The notes under the pieces: model-generated
Told to the model about the DNA's origin: nothing
The model's input: only the letters and a program-made list of their open reading frames with translations
Databases searched by the model: none
NCBI GenBank assembly: GCA_958510875.1
Contig: OY294068.1
Span: 159,934,388-159,998,387 of the forward strand
Reading direction: 5' to 3'
DNA from: Endomychus coccineus
Taxonomy: Eukaryota; Arthropoda; Insecta; Coleoptera; Endomychidae
DNA length: 64,000 nucleotides
Shown: positions 12,701 through 23,760 of the stretch, piece by piece
Layout: the number at the start of each line of letters is the position of its first letter
Numbering within the stretch: the stretch's first letter is position 1
Made by a program: the position numbers and the translations under genes

Positions 12701-15290
12701 ACAGAGCTTTTCCATACACAAATGTTGGTGCAAAATATTTTGTACACGTTCATATGACATCTTACAGGTCTCAGCTATCTCACGCACTTTTAATCTGCGG
12801 TCTTTCAGCACTATTTGATGGATTTTTTCGATCACATCTTGAGTTGTGACCTCAATGGGGCGTCCTGAGCGAGGCTCTTCAGAGGTGCTCACACGACCCT
12901 TTTTAAACTCGGAAACCCACTGCTTAACGGTTGAATATGATGGGGAGGATGTCCCCAGTGTTGAGTCCATCTCTTCTTTAATGTCCTTCGGCGTTAACCC
13001 CTTCAAATAAAAGTATTTGATGACAGCACGATTTTCCAGCTTTTCCATTTTTACGAAAAACACAGAGGCGTCTTGTTCAGCGTGCTCTCAAACCTAATCT
13101 AACATGGTGATCGGACTGAAACTATAGCTACAAGCTATCTAAGGATGGTACTATAGAACGCCACCACAACGTAGGCCTAGTGGCGCCATCTCTTGGTCAG
13201 GCCGGAAACTTATCAATCCACCCTCGTATTTCACAGATAAAGTGAAGAGAAATAGAAGCGAATAAAAGTATCAACTTCCTAGATATGAACATTAACATTA
13301 TTCAGAGGGTAAAATAAGTTTAATTTTAGAATGGATTTTCATCAAATAATGTCTGATTCTATTCAATTTTTCCGTCATTTGTTTTCTAATTGTGATAAAA
13401 CCCGTTTCCACTTTACCGTCGACAGGGGCTCTTAATCTCGGACAATACTACTCTAGGCGTTTCCTTAGACATCGAAGGGGTGTTTGACAACACCTCAACA
13501 CCTCCTTGGAGTTCATGTACCACGCTGCGCTGGTTAGATGGATCAAGACCATTCTCTCGCAGATATTGATAACGACGCACCATAATGGTAGTGTCGCATG
13601 TACACGTCACCCGAGGGTGTCTTCAGGGAGAAGTACTCTCCTCTCCATAGGTGCCTGGTGGTGGACAGTTTGATAGTTAAGGTGAATGAGATCGGGTTTT
13701 ACGTCCAAGTCTACGTAGATGACTTGGCGGCTGTGAATCTCGGGGCAGACATGCGACTACAATGTGTGAGCTGCAGAATACTGCACAAGCCATCGTTGCT
13801 CGCTGGTGGCAGGTCGAGGGGGTGAATTCTGAGAAGAAAGAAATGGTTCTTTTACAAGGAAACGGAAAGTAGGACCTCTGTTAGGGAGGACCTTGCACCT
13901 AAAAGGCGCAGTGAAGTACCTTGGAGTTATCTTCGATGCTAAACTGAGCTGGTAAATGCATCTGGAAACCCGGATGAAGAAGGCTGTTGCATCCTTGTGA
14001 GCATGCAGAAGAGCCTTAGCAAAGACATGGGTCTACGGCTACGGTTCTGCACTGGATCTACACGGCCATGATCCGCCCAATTACAACTTACGCAGCCGTT
14101 GGGTGGTGGCCGGCGACGATAACGGTTCTATTCCGTCTCGGCGGCTTACTTACGTAGGGATAACGGGGGCTATTAGCAACATGGCTCTGTAGGTACTGGT
14201 AGGGATCGTCCCCCTACAGCTCCACATCAAAATAGTGGCTGCGGGTACGGCTGGTTTGGTCCAGTGAGTCGGTGCGTTCGTGCCTCGCGGTCATTGCGAA
14301 ATTTGGTATTGGGCTACTGAAAGCTAGTATGGGTCGGAATCTCATCGACCACCGGGTTGTGCTCCCTCAGAGCTACTCGATAGACAGTGGTCGTGTGCTA
14401 TGTGGGTCAAACTAGAAGGAATATTTTAACTCGTAAGAAAGAACATTCTGCCCACATAAAGAAGAATAATAGTGAAGAAACAAAAATTAAATACAAGTCA
14501 CACCATTCCTCAAGAAAGTTTATCACTTTTAAAACACACTATAGGCAACTATCTTGGTAAATTAGAAGGGATGGAGATGTATAAGCGAAAAAGCAATTTA
14601 TTGAATTCAGATTTATCGCCAACCGAGAGCAACCAACCCCTTGTTTGCATTATTAACCCCAAATAGTATTTAAACAGATATATTTTGTTATCTATAGTTT
14701 AACTTTAATTATAGTATAGCTACTTGGTAGGTGAAAGGTCCTTCCTACTTTAATAGTATTTTTAGTGGATAAGGGTGATTATTTCGAATTTATTAGACTT
14801 GATATACTGATACTGATAGATACTGTCAAGTACTGATGATCATCCAGCTACCAAATACCATCATCAGAGAAACTACTATAGTTTAGTTTACATACTGTCA
14901 CCCTTCATCAACTTGAATTTTAAATCATCTAGTCCTGTTGGCCTTAATTTATCAATTTAATGTAATGTAATTGTGCCTTAAATTGATGTTAACAAGTTTC
15001 TTCGGCTGGTTCGTCTTAATGTACCAATTTTTATATCGTTTCAGATCATCAATGGACACAAAGTTGTTGTGAATGAAACAACATACAAGAAAATTGGCGA
15101 AAACGGCGAAGCTTTCTTCAACGTACGCATTTATGATGTCAAACCCGATAGTGTAGAATCTGGCGAAGGCAAGACTATCTTACCACCCACCAGAGATACG
15201 GAATCTATAGAGAGTAGCATAGAAAATGAGATTCCCAAAAATAAAGATAATGAGGTTGGTAAAGCACCCGAGAAATTGATAAGTGCTTAA
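6771..15290 (+). CDS. Icarapin-like secreted protein, four visible exons, 5' exon missing
   Basis: Exons: 6771-6905, 7047-7094, 10431-10576 and 15045-15290 (stop at 15288-15290). All introns are GT-AG and phases close exactly. The product visible is about 190 residues. Exon 3 reads MVTRMRQQMHQ, and the exon 3/4 joint gives NTTSVTKIINGHKVVVNETT, the hallmark of the icarapin family (insect secreted proteins; the honeybee member is a venom allergen, but orthologues are widely expressed and their role is unknown). The tail contains ENEIPKNKD, also family-like. Probable N-glycosylation sites include NTT, NST and NET. The first visible exon starts inside a codon (phase 1) and has no signal peptide, so at least one upstream exon is missing. 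Introns carry hAT, Tc1/mariner, mariner and LINE insertions. Possible poly(A) signals are at 15451 and 15615. Family assignment is confident; function is not known. Confidence 0.88.
7047..7094 (+). CDS. 48-nt cassette exon of the icarapin-like gene
   Basis: This small exon is flanked by a TTGCAG acceptor and a GTAAGT donor. It is exactly 16 codons, phase 1 on both sides, and encodes MLDTMWCQSCPLCGCD. Skipping it leaves the frame intact (joining codon AGT, Ser), so it can be an optional cassette. It adds four cysteines in a CxxC..CxC arrangement to a protein whose other visible exons contain none, so inclusion would change disulfide or metal-binding capacity. Confidence 0.65.
8160..9700 (+). 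mobile_element. Decayed hAT transposase (DUF4371/ZMYM1-like), interrupted
   Basis: The + strand fragments read in order like a hAT transposase of the DUF4371 type: a Q-rich start, then ANFIALEADGTTDSSNHQQ (first catalytic Asp region), then NKLIAQSYD. Next come KVKIFFANLQ and FSLSPKR, then EASGLLKYLNCPEFIYWLKI and FHFIMPHA. Stops and frameshifts break it at several points and the GAAVM segment after QSYD is lost. It was interrupted by a 581-bp Tc1/mariner-type element at a TA; removing that element restores continuous reading across the site. It sits in the intron between exons 2 and 3 of the icarapin-like gene. Ends and target duplication were not identified. Confidence 0.72.
8368..8948 (+). 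mobile_element. Internally deleted Tc1/mariner element nested in hAT copy
   Basis: The terminal inverted repeats begin TGGGTGTTTTTTATAGAGTG on the left and are mirrored by CACTCTATAAAAAACACCCA on the right; TA flanks each end (8366-8367 and 8949-8950). Inside, a start codon near 8480 opens MDRLTPEQRVQIVEIFNQNN, a helix-turn-helix N-terminus of a mariner-like transposase. The frame then jumps by deletion to FSDEAHFWLNGY and RIWSEENPQ from the catalytic region, so most of the transposase is missing. This is a deletion derivative. Confidence 0.85.
9844..10165. mobile_element. TA-flanked MITE with ~30-bp inverted ends
   Basis: The left end CCAGTCAATAGTCCATCAAA then AAATAAGTGG is mirrored on the right by CCACTTATTTTTCAACAGAC then TATCAACTGG with a few mismatches. 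TA dinucleotides flank both ends (9842-9843, 10166-10167). There is no coding capacity over its 322 bp. It is compatible with a Tc1/mariner-mobilised miniature element, and lies in the icarapin-like gene's intron. Confidence 0.65.
10870..11310 (+). repeat. Single arm of the 30625-31739 foldback family
   Basis: From TGTAAATTCTCGGGAAATAG through TTTACGTACGTTTCGGTCTC to TTTTATAATAATTGGCTTC, the order of landmarks matches one arm of the palindrome at 30625-31739 at clearly reduced identity. Only one arm is present, so this is either a truncated foldback or the parental non-palindromic unit. It contains no open reading frame. The motif with GTCTCAC.ACC.TCATCAGAAGAC is shared. Confidence 0.6.
11935..13226 (-). 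mobile_element. Full-length mariner element with perfect TIRs
   Basis: The element is 1292 bp, bounded by TA at 11933-11934 and 13227-13228. Its 36-bp terminal inverted repeats, starting CGAGGGTGGATTGATAAGTT, are identical at both ends, which indicates a fairly recent insertion. It carries one transposase gene on the - strand (12000-13063), now broken. It is inserted in the intron between exons 3 and 4 of the icarapin-like gene, antisense to it. Confidence 0.93.
12000..13063 (-). pseudogene. Mariner transposase, frameshifted, third catalytic Asp changed to Asn
   Basis: The N-terminal frame (start at 13063, or a second Met at 13048) has the mariner double helix-turn-helix, with KQWVSEFKKGRVSTSEEPRS ahead of the second helix set. 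It then has RFVTVDETWVHHYTPE with the first catalytic Asp. A small indel in an A-run near 12485 shifts the frame. The second frame carries VMATVFWDARGIIYIDYL, the second Asp in HHDNAPAH, and YSPDLAPSNYYLF. Counting 34 residues from the second Asp places Asn where the D34D family needs Asp, as also seen in the domesticated human SETMAR. With the frameshift, the copy cannot be autonomous. The C-terminus ends normally at 12000. Confidence 0.92.
13430..14370 (+). mobile_element. Non-LTR retrotransposon reverse transcriptase fragment
   Basis: On the + strand, in shifting frames, LDIEGVFDNT (RT motif A region), a GCLQGEVLS segment (for the usual PQG motif), VYVDDLAAV (motif C, with YADD altered to VYVDD) and VKYLGVIFDAKLSW (thumb) appear in the correct order. 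It is GC-richer than its surroundings, has several stops, and lacks the endonuclease and the 3' tail. It lies in the last intron of the icarapin-like gene. Confidence 0.8.
14398..14960. repeat. Member of a dispersed repeat family (hairpin-rich)
   Basis: It shares blocks with other places in the window: ATGTGGGTCAAACTAGAAGG also at about 62568; CCCCAAATAGTATTTAAACA in inverted form at about 42238; GCTACCAAATA.C.TCATCAG also near 42185; and TTTT.GTGGATAAGGGTGATT related to sites near 19910 and 42400. There is no coding capacity. The element type is unknown. Confidence 0.45.
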
Positions 15291-15299
15291 TATTATATG

Positions 15300-16200
15300 C
15301 ATGTATAAAACAATAATATTAATTAATAGGTTTTGAATATTTTGATCCAATGGTGGTATTGACAGATACGCAACTCATGACTTTTTGTACCTAAATTCGA
15401 GTAGACTAATGAAACTGTTATTACGTTCATTTTCATTCTATTATGATTTAAATAAATTACAGAAAATACAAATCAGGATGTAGGGTATTCAAACATATTC
15501 AATATATCAATTTTACATAATTATTGTTGATACACTTAATTACATCTAACAACTATAAATGACCTTATATATTATCTATATGAAATCAAATTAATATGTA
15601 CAGTAAGACTTTTCAATAAAATTCTATTAACGTTACTATTAGACTTTAATTTAACTGGTTGAGGAGCGTACTAATATCTAACAAGAGTAATGCATGTGTG
15701 ATGGTTCCTTCGTTTTGATCTAATTTGTTATCATCAGTAGGTATGAATTATTAGTGCATCCCCACCTGAACTCCTATTGCTTTGTCTTGTTATTCTTTAA
15801 GTTTCTATCTGTTCTATGTTTTGTAAGGTGTATAACTGTGGAATACTTTGTAGGTTATGATTTATATTAACTATGTCTCGTAATTCTTCATTATATCTTC
15901 ATAAAAATGTTATTAACAGCTTATGGAATAATAAAATGAGCTGGTGCGCGAAAATTAATATTAAATCAGAGTGATAAGTTAACATGAGAAACGATTTCTT
16001 CGTGTACATGGTTCCCCAGTAAATATGGAAACGTTGAAACGAAACGTTTCTGCATCGCACTTTAAACATCGTTATTCGCATTTTGTGAAGTAATGCACTG
16101 CATTAACGACCTCAAAATCGTACAGTAATGAGATATTTTACTGCATAGCAACCAGTACTGCATAAAAACATCAGTATCATTTAAAACACAATTTAACAAA
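15300..16200. other. 3' UTR and AT-rich spacer
   Basis: After the icarapin-like stop codon the sequence is AT-rich, holds the two candidate poly(A) signals, and shows no coding signal. Confidence 0.5.
15451..15456 (+). terminator. Possible poly(A) signal of the icarapin-like gene
   Basis: AATAAA lies 161 bases after the stop codon. A second AATAAA at 15615-15620 is the alternative. The choice cannot be made from sequence alone. Confidence 0.4.
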
Positions 16201-16217
16201 AAAAAAAAAGGTTTATT

Positions 16218-16660
16218 TTAAGTATTATGACAATAAATATTGAAAGAACAGATGTTTGAGTTAGAAAAGGTTACAACTTGTGACCTCGCTGCATTAACTA
16301 GTTGTTGCTGAACATTTTTTTCAATCACCATAATTTCTAAAAGAGCTTCTTGGGATTGTCCAAGTTGGACATTGTTAAATATCCTTTTAGAATTTTTAAT
16401 TTTATTACCAACGCTTTCCTCCACATATCCTTCAGCTACGATTGTAGATTTCCATTCCCCATGAGGCTTAAGAACGTGAATATCTTCGCCACTGTTAGCA
16501 AGGAAAGTGGCAGAAGTCCTCAGGCAATCTCCGGTGTAACTTGAAGCATGAGACATTTTTAAATATTCCGCAATTTTTGCAACATACAAAATTTTTTCTC
16601 CTACTTGTGGTATTCAAATAATAAGATGCCGTGATACGTCTGGGTACAATCTTCACTGAA
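16218..16660 (-). mobile_element. Crypton-type tyrosine recombinase C-terminal fragment
   Basis: The - strand frame contains SSYTGDCLRTSATFLANSGE, then a PHGEWKST segment, then VAEGYVEES. This layout (YTGHCFRR-type box, ANSG, L..HGxWKS, then AEGY with the tyrosine nucleophile) is that of Crypton tyrosine recombinases of animals. A shifted frame upstream supplies YLNTTSRR and the AKIAEYLKM helix that precedes the YTG box. The box 1 equivalent HCFRR has become DCLRT, altering expected catalytic residues, so the copy is dead. Only the C-terminal domain is present; no ends were found. Identification is by motif memory. Confidence 0.72.
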
Positions 16661-16664
16661 AGAA

Positions 16665-17055
16665 GGAAAATTGGTGAAAAATTGTGTCGCTTTTTCTTCA
16701 TATTCCTATCTCGATTAACGTTTCGAATTATATGTTCTCGTGGTCGTATTATTATTATTTCATAATCATGAAATCAAAACCGACGACAGTTTTCCGGAAA
16801 ACTTCGGAAAATGAAAATTTATCATTTCTACACGACAAACTTTGATTATTTTGTTTTTGGAAAAATTTTAGTCAGTGTCCTTGGAATAATAAGGAAAATT
16901 CTGGAAAATTGGTAGAAAATGCGTCGTTTTCCTTTATATTCCTTTTTCAGTCCTCGTTCAACGTGTCAAATTATAGGTATTTGTGGTCACTGGGTATTCT
17001 ATGGTTATAAAATCAAAAAACTATAGTTCTGCGGAAAATAAAAATTTGATATTAT
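16665..17055. repeat. Diverged tandem duplication, ~238-bp period
   Basis: GAAAATTGGTGAAAAATTGT at about 16665 and GAAAATTGGTAGAAAATGCG at about 16905 begin two copies. They continue in parallel through a GTCG.TTT.CTT.ATATTCC block, a GTGGTC block and ATAAAATCAAAA. Identity is moderate, so the duplication is old. Confidence 0.5.
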
Positions 17056-17059
17056 CAAA

Positions 17060-20000
17060 ATCAACTTCAAATCAAATCTTGAATCTTGAATTTACCACAA
17101 ACGCGCGAGCTATTCTTTTTGTTGTGAATTAGGTTTTTAAGTTACTCAACTGACAAGTTTTTTCGAATGCACATGTACCTTAATTTAATTTACACAATTT
17201 TATTTTCGGTTACTAAGTTTTAATACAAATCGATATTTCATAGAGTACACGTGTGTTATAAATTAAAATAGAAAAAAGGATGTGATCTTACAGCCGCATC
17301 TCAGATATTATTGCCAGCATTCCAGTTCCTTCCCCTCCACACTCAAAGACAGCTGCTGTTTTCTCCTTACGCGTTAACGTGTCCACGTCATGGAGATCTT
17401 GTGTATAGCATCTCTATGGTACACGTACGCCGCATCATCATTGATGCTTCAAAAACATCTGCTGGCAATGTTTTGCGACGTCTATTTACATATTTTCTTT
17501 GACGCATTTTAAGTCCCGGGAAGTCAATGTTTCTGAAGAAAAATCTGAAAGAAAACCATTTGAAACTAATTCTACTATGCAATATTTTAGTTGGTCTCTC
17601 TTTAGGTTCCTCTTCCGCTTCTACCCGATTCCCCAATGGTTACACATAAACCTTAAATTTAGTTAGGTCGTTTGATGCACCTCCAGACAGTTGAATTATT
17701 TGAAGATCGATGTATAGAAAACTTATAATTTTCGTACACTTTTTGGGTGTTTCCGCGTTCTCTAATAATTTCTTACACAAACGACATTTTAAATTTTCAA
17801 AAGAGTGTTAATTATTTCTTGTTAGCCGTACAACACGAAAAATATAATAATAAGTTTGGTAACAAGCCCTTGTCTAGCCTTAATAAGCAATAAATATTCA
17901 ATTAGCCGTAATGACCAACATCCGCTCATCCTTTCTGTTGTTACCAAAGAAAGCTCTGTGTGACGAGTTTCAGGTGCCATTAAAATTTACCTGAGACCAT
18001 GACAGGGCCCCGTAATCAAATTGTGGCGAATATCATACCGTTCCCATAGTAAAGCCCTTCCCACACTATACTATTGTAGCATTGTTCTACTTAGTAATGA
18101 CGTTTTACATTCTATTTGTAATTAAGTTTAAAACCCGCTTAAAAAATGTCACTTTGTGACGAAACAATTGTCAACAATTAAACTTTGCAATTAGTGTAAA
18201 TCTAAATTGTTGTTTTATTTCGTTATACTATATATTTTTCAAAATAGTAATGTTGTATTTCAATAAATAAGAACTTAACCATCGTTGAAACATTTCGCAA
18301 TGTTGCTATGTTTACTGGGTTACTATGATTGTATTGAAGAAAGAAATAATAAAAACTCAAAGTAATTATCTTACCCACGTAAGTTTGACAATCGCTATGA
18401 GAATATACATTGACCGTGACTAATATTATTGAGTTCTGCTTTATGTTCTGAATCGTATTTGTGTTATTTATCAATTGACGCACATGGATTACTTCAGGTA
18501 TTATTACAATGCCATGAAGTGTTAAGGGTACACAATTCAATTTAACCTTAACGGAGAAAAAAATTGTACTATGATTATTTATTTCCAGATGATGAGGTTA
18601 TATGGTTGAGCTGTAGTAAATCTGACGAAAACATAAAAAAAATTGAAATGTATCCAATATATTCAATCTGAAACGTTTATTAATAAGTTATATAAAAAAA
18701 CCATCAAAATTGAATAGAAACAAACTAATAGTGAAAAATGAGATTAAGACAAATACAATCTCAATGTAATGAAATTATGAAGTGAATAACCCCGAAACCA
18801 AAAATAGGAGCAGAAACATTGAGGCATGCCAATTTTTAGAGAATTAAATTTCCTTATTCCTGCAAAACATATGCATTTGAAATAGAAATGTTCTTATTTC
18901 CAATTTTCCACAATGAAATGCATTTTGATGTAATTTGAAGCAGATAATTATTTTTCAAATGTTTTCATCAGTTTAAATTTCGAATCCTCGCCAATTCCAT
19001 ATTTCATTTCCATAATTTCTCAATTGTTACTTTTCGAACATAATTTCTTTGGAATGTCTCCTCTAGTTGAATTTTGTCTGTCTTCTACTTATTTCATTTC
19101 AGATAACATAAAATAACGGCAATATTTGAACACGTAGCTGCCCTTGAGTCCTCCCCCTCCCCCCAGTTATAGATAATATACCTATTAACTCCATTAAAGC
19201 TAGTTAACAAGATTATATTGATTCTTCTGTTCTAAAGTCAAAATGTTTGTTCAGATATGTAACTTGGACACTTTCTCGTGAACCTTATCAATAAAGTTGA
19301 ATCGTAAGATTCGTGTTCATTTCTGTAGTTTATCGATGACCTGAGGGCAATCTAGGACACTTCAGAAACTTAGAAAGCCGATCCACACTAATATCTTGAG
19401 TCGTCTGTCACATACTCGGAAATTTTCACCTGAATAGTCTTCCGGTTTGATAATTCGGTAGCCCCAAGCTCTCAACATTTCAAAAGCAGCTTGTAATATT
19501 ATTTTCATCATGCATTACATAGAGCTTCATAAAATGAAGCCCAGCGTTATAAATATCAATGAGTAATTGAAGACACAAGTTTATTTTCTGTTGCTTTTTT
19601 TGGTACTATTCAGATTTAATTCTCAAATCTCTAGATTTTTCAAAATTACTTCTGCTCACGATTCACATCTATTCCCATAAATAGATTGGATTCATTTTGT
19701 TTTACCCCATGTGCGTCATTTGTGATTGAATTGGAACCATTTGAAAACAAAAATTTGGATTCAATCTCGTTATATTTTAATTTAAAGGTGTATTTATTGG
19801 ATTATGTATATAGGGTGAGTCATAAGAAATGCACCAAACTATTGGGGTGTATTATTGTTCTAAAAAAGAAGCAATCACCCTCATCCACTAAGATACGAGT
19901 ACTTTAACAGTATTTTTAATGGATAAGGATAAGAGCCTTTCATAGTTAGTTTATCCACAGTGTGAACTTTTCATAGTTTATCTATATATCTTGTATATTG

Positions 20001-20600
20001 TAGTCCGATGATGATTAGTTTTAAATTTTAGCGTCATAGCTAATTCCCTACTTTAGGCTTAATGTAATGAATGCTTAAATATCCTGCCATTACGTTTACC
20101 ATTGATTAATATTAATCAATGCCTTTACGTTTCGTTTACGAAAGGTGTCTCCGTTCTTCTTTTGATTGATTCATGCCTTTCTTGAATATAGGCTACAGCA
20201 TTTCTAACACGTCGAATTAATGCATCCCGAGTGTCGACTTTAATTTTAATGACCTCGGATTTTAACCAGGCCCTTAAAGAATTTACTCCTTTGTTGTTAT
20301 CCTCACACTCCCGCCACTCACTGTCGTAAGAATTTCAGTAAATTCGAAATTTGAATGTTTAACCTTTATCGCTCTAGAAAATAGAGGTTTCTCTTTTTTA
20401 ACAAATATTTAAGAACTTCCAAAGCAAAGGAACTTGGAACATCTGGGAATGTAATGCGCTAGAATGACTTCATTATTTAAAAAAAATTTTAATTTAATAT
20501 AAATTATAGAGTAAAACTGAGAGAAAATTATTAAGCTCTAAGATTATAGTAATCAAAGTTCTTAACGAAATATCTACTTAAGAGTTATATATCATCATTA
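17060..20600. other. AT-rich intergenic DNA, no gene recognised
   Basis: No exon or transposase was recognised. A stretch at about 19840-20060 resembles the dispersed repeat of 14398-14960 (GTGTGAACTTTTCATAGTTT and a GTAGTCCGATGATGATTAG block). Confidence 0.45.
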
Positions 20601-20609
20601 TTTCAGGGG

Positions 20610-21830
20610 GGGAGGCTCAGCCTCCAAATGCACTTAGGCCACTTAGTTGGGCTCATTGTGCGCCCCATGGTAAGAAGTCTATTCTATTCTAGCAGGTTTG
20701 TGGCCCGCCAGAAGCCCAGAATATTGCCAGCACTAGCTTCTATAAGTTCTTCTGGTAGCAGTTTTGATTCTGCGAAGTGTCGGTGTTTGAGGGAGGCTAA
20801 TGTTATGCATTCCAACAGGATGTGAAAGGCAGTTTTTTCGCCTCTCTGCATTTCCTACATTAGGGTTATCTGCAATGCCCGTAGTATGAGGATATTTGTT
20901 AAGACGACAGAGATCGGTTAGGGTTCCGGTCAACTCTCTGATGTCCCTTATGTTCAGAGAAAGGAGTTTCTTTGAGAGCCTAGCCACAGGCTCTTTGATG
21001 AAAGCTTGGCCTGCCTCATGCGGTCTCCTCTATCCGGGATGAGGATTTAGGGAAAAGTGAGACATATATCTGGAGTCATAATATTTTGCTTCATTACTAG
21101 TATGGGGCATTTAGAGATTGCCTCACTTAAAATCGCTGAGTGTCCACGAGAGTAGTGCATTTTGGTCCACTGACCTAGACCGTTTAACCTATACGCCGTT
21201 CACATGGCCTCAGTTTTTATATATAAGTGTAGGGGTGGTAATCCGGCAAGAGGTTCAAGGGTTCTCGTTGGGGCCGACCTATACCGCTCAATATACCTAT
21301 ACATGCAAGCCGCTGCTGTCGGTCCAGGGGGCACTGGGACATAACAGTCCTTGTCTCCGACCACCGCAGCATAGGTGACCATAGGCCTGATCACAGCCAA
21401 TAAAGAATCTTCGACTGTAATCCCGATGTGCTGCTGAATCCTTTTCTACACGCCCAAATGGACGCACAAGCCTTCCTCACTCGATATTCGAGGTGTGCAA
21501 CCAGGTCAGCTTAAAGTCCAGGATTACTCCCAAAAATTTCACCGACCCTTTGAGTTGCAGGACCTTGCCAGAGAAAGTAATCTCTGGCAGTGTGCCCAGC
21601 TTATGTTTCCTGGTAAATTTCCATTTTGTCAGTATTGACCCTGAGCCCCTCCGTGCGGCATCAGCCGTCATCGGCATAGGCTTGGACATAAAACCCAGCC
21701 TCTTCCAATTCCTCCAAGAGTACATCGACTACAAGACACCACAGAAGCGGATATAGGACACCTTCCTGTGGACAGTCTTTTGTAGCGGTGGTTTGTACAA
21801 CGCATCCGTAATGTTGCGCCTTGATCGCAC
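20610..21830 (-). mobile_element. Non-LTR retrotransposon fragment, antisense
   Basis: On the - strand RKHKLGTLPEITFSGKVLQL and KGSVKFLGVILDFKLTWL form the RT thumb region. Upstream MYSWRNWKRLGFMSKP lies in the YADD-to-thumb interval. Further downstream, pieces such as IRPMVTYAAVV and RLSKKLLSLNIRDIRELTGT correspond to the region around RNase H and the C-terminal tail. Frames are broken throughout. It is GC-rich relative to the flanks and has lost its 5' end. Confidence 0.8.
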
Positions 21831-22259
21831 GTTACATATACATATCAATGTACCTATATTTTACGGCATTACATTATAATCCTCATGATGAAGGTTCAAA
21901 ATACAACTTTGAATCTACCGCTGTGAAAGTAGGGGTTAGGGGTTATCACGTCACACTATTGTTATCAATTGTCCATTGGTGTAAAGTCTTGAGACCCGGG
22001 AAGCCAACCAATATGACCAACGCCAACCTAAATGTTGTATGACTTGATTAGTGGAATGTGCAGAAAATATATTTACATTCTGCAGTTTAGAGATCGTAGT
22101 AGTCCTTGTAATTCACAAAGAAATTAAAGCAGTGGTCTCCTGTGAGGTGAATCTTCAAAAAATAAGGGCCAATTGAATAATTATACCACACCCAAACCAC
22201 GCGTTATTTTTTGCTGAAAATGCGTTTACTGTTACGTGAGGATTATCGTCAAACCATAC

Positions 22260-22592
22260 ATGGGAGTTGTCCTTTTTTGTTTAGTGGTGGGAAAAATTCC
22301 GGTAGCGCAGAATTTGTTCAAGACTAACAAATACTTTTTCACGTGGAGTTATTCGATATGTATACGTTTACAAAATTCATTAACAGCAGCTGTAGCACAT
22401 CCATTACAAAAACCATATTTGCATATCCCAGAGTGTATGACATTCAACACATTCAATCGTGAAAACTCGGAAATTAACTTCAAATCACTGTCTTGCAACA
22501 ATTACATTTGTTCTAACAAACACACTGGTGAAGTTGAAATAAATCAACATCCAGCTCATCCAATATATGGAGAGCACCAAAACCGTGAATGA
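22260..22592 (+). other. Open frame with signal-peptide-like start, status unclear
   Basis: An ATG at 22260 opens MGVVLFCLVVGKIPVAQNLF, a hydrophobic start with a plausible signal cleavage after VAQ. The frame runs to 22592, but its second half overlaps the beginning of a LINE reverse-transcriptase fragment in another frame, so the full frame is not a gene. The first codons could be the missing 5' exon of the secreted protein at 24296-24868: a GT at 22302 would give phase 0 after GKIP, but the donor context is weak. This is a guess. Confidence 0.18.
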
Positions 22593-23760
22593 TCGTCAAT
22601 AAGGCCGAGATCAACAGGAGACCTACTTGCCTATGTAACTTATATGGCAGATATCTATTGAAAAGTATCGAGAATCTGTAGCTGTAGCATTGGGTATCTT
22701 CAAAACATTTAACCGAGCCTCGCACCAAGGCTTCCTTGGGAAACTTCTCTCATATGGTTTGGTGTCTCAACTGTGTCGTTTACTACCAAGTTTTGTCTCA
22801 GATGATTCAGTTCATGTAGTGGTTGACGGACTCTCCTTCGACACAATGGCTATTAACACTGGTGTTTCACAGGGGTCTGTCTTGGCACCAATTTTGTTTC
22901 TGCTCCATGTCAACGATTAGTTGGAAGTGTCCCGTTCGCAGGTGATGGTGTTCTTCACACCGCTTTTTCATCTAGAGCCCGAACATCATCTAATGAAACC
23001 AGAGGTGCGAGACAGAGACAGGTCAACGCAATCGATGAAGATCTGGTAACGCTTTTAAAATGCAGATTTGCTAATCTAGTAGTTCAATTCAACCATAACT
23101 CAATCTTGTATGTTCTCCTGGAAGGCGGATTCTACAATCTCTAATATTACCATGTCAGGAACTATTCCTATGAAGTCCTCCATATCCATGCTCGGTATCA
23201 CCACCAACAGAATCCTCTCATGTGAGGTCAATTGCGAAAACCGTTTCCCAAAAACTTGGTTTTCTATTCCAGCAGCTCATCAGATACAAAGCACAGATTC
23301 GATGTGTCATGGAGTACTGTCCACATTTTTGAAGTTCAGCTCCCAAATATATACTGAAGCTCTTAGATTTTTTAAGAAGAGAGCGAATCGTCTGATTAAT
23401 TGGTGATGTTACACTTACAAATTAATTGACCTGTCTAGAACATCGTAGAAAAATGCACGATCTCTCCCTTTTCCATAAATATTCCATGGTCGGTGTTCAT
23501 CGAAAATCTGGTGTGTTATTTCACCACCAGTAATTCCAGGTAGGAGGACTAGGCGAGCTCAGACTAGCACTCATTGTCCACCTGTCGAACTTCTTCCTGC
23601 CAGACTTTATTTTTCTATCGAACGGCGAAGTTGTAGAACCCTTTGCCTGGTGAAGAATTTCCTCCACACTTTCAAGAAAAATTCGAATGCCTATCTCCTC
23701 ACCCAACATTCCACCGCTGGCTCACACGATGTTCATCGAACATTCTAGGTTTTTCTCTAG
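22480..23760 (+). mobile_element. Non-LTR retrotransposon RT fragment (Jockey/CR1-like)
   Basis: The + strand reads, with frame changes, from an IQLIQYMES segment (before motif A) into FKTFNRASHQGFLGKLLSYG (motif A, catalytic Asp replaced). It continues with VVVDGLSFDTMAINTGVSQG and SVLAPILFLLHVND (SQGSVL motif B). The thumb and C-terminal parts follow at 23110-23720 (PAAHQIQSTDS and EALRFFKKRANRLINW). The YADD box was not recovered. It is dead, and related to the piece at 25340-25770. Confidence 0.78.

Noticed and set aside
12482..12818. Two + strand frames over the mariner
   Set aside because: Antisense shadows of the transposase gene.
17930..18060. GC-richer island that could be an exon
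   Set aside because: Frames are interrupted and no splice-site pair fits.
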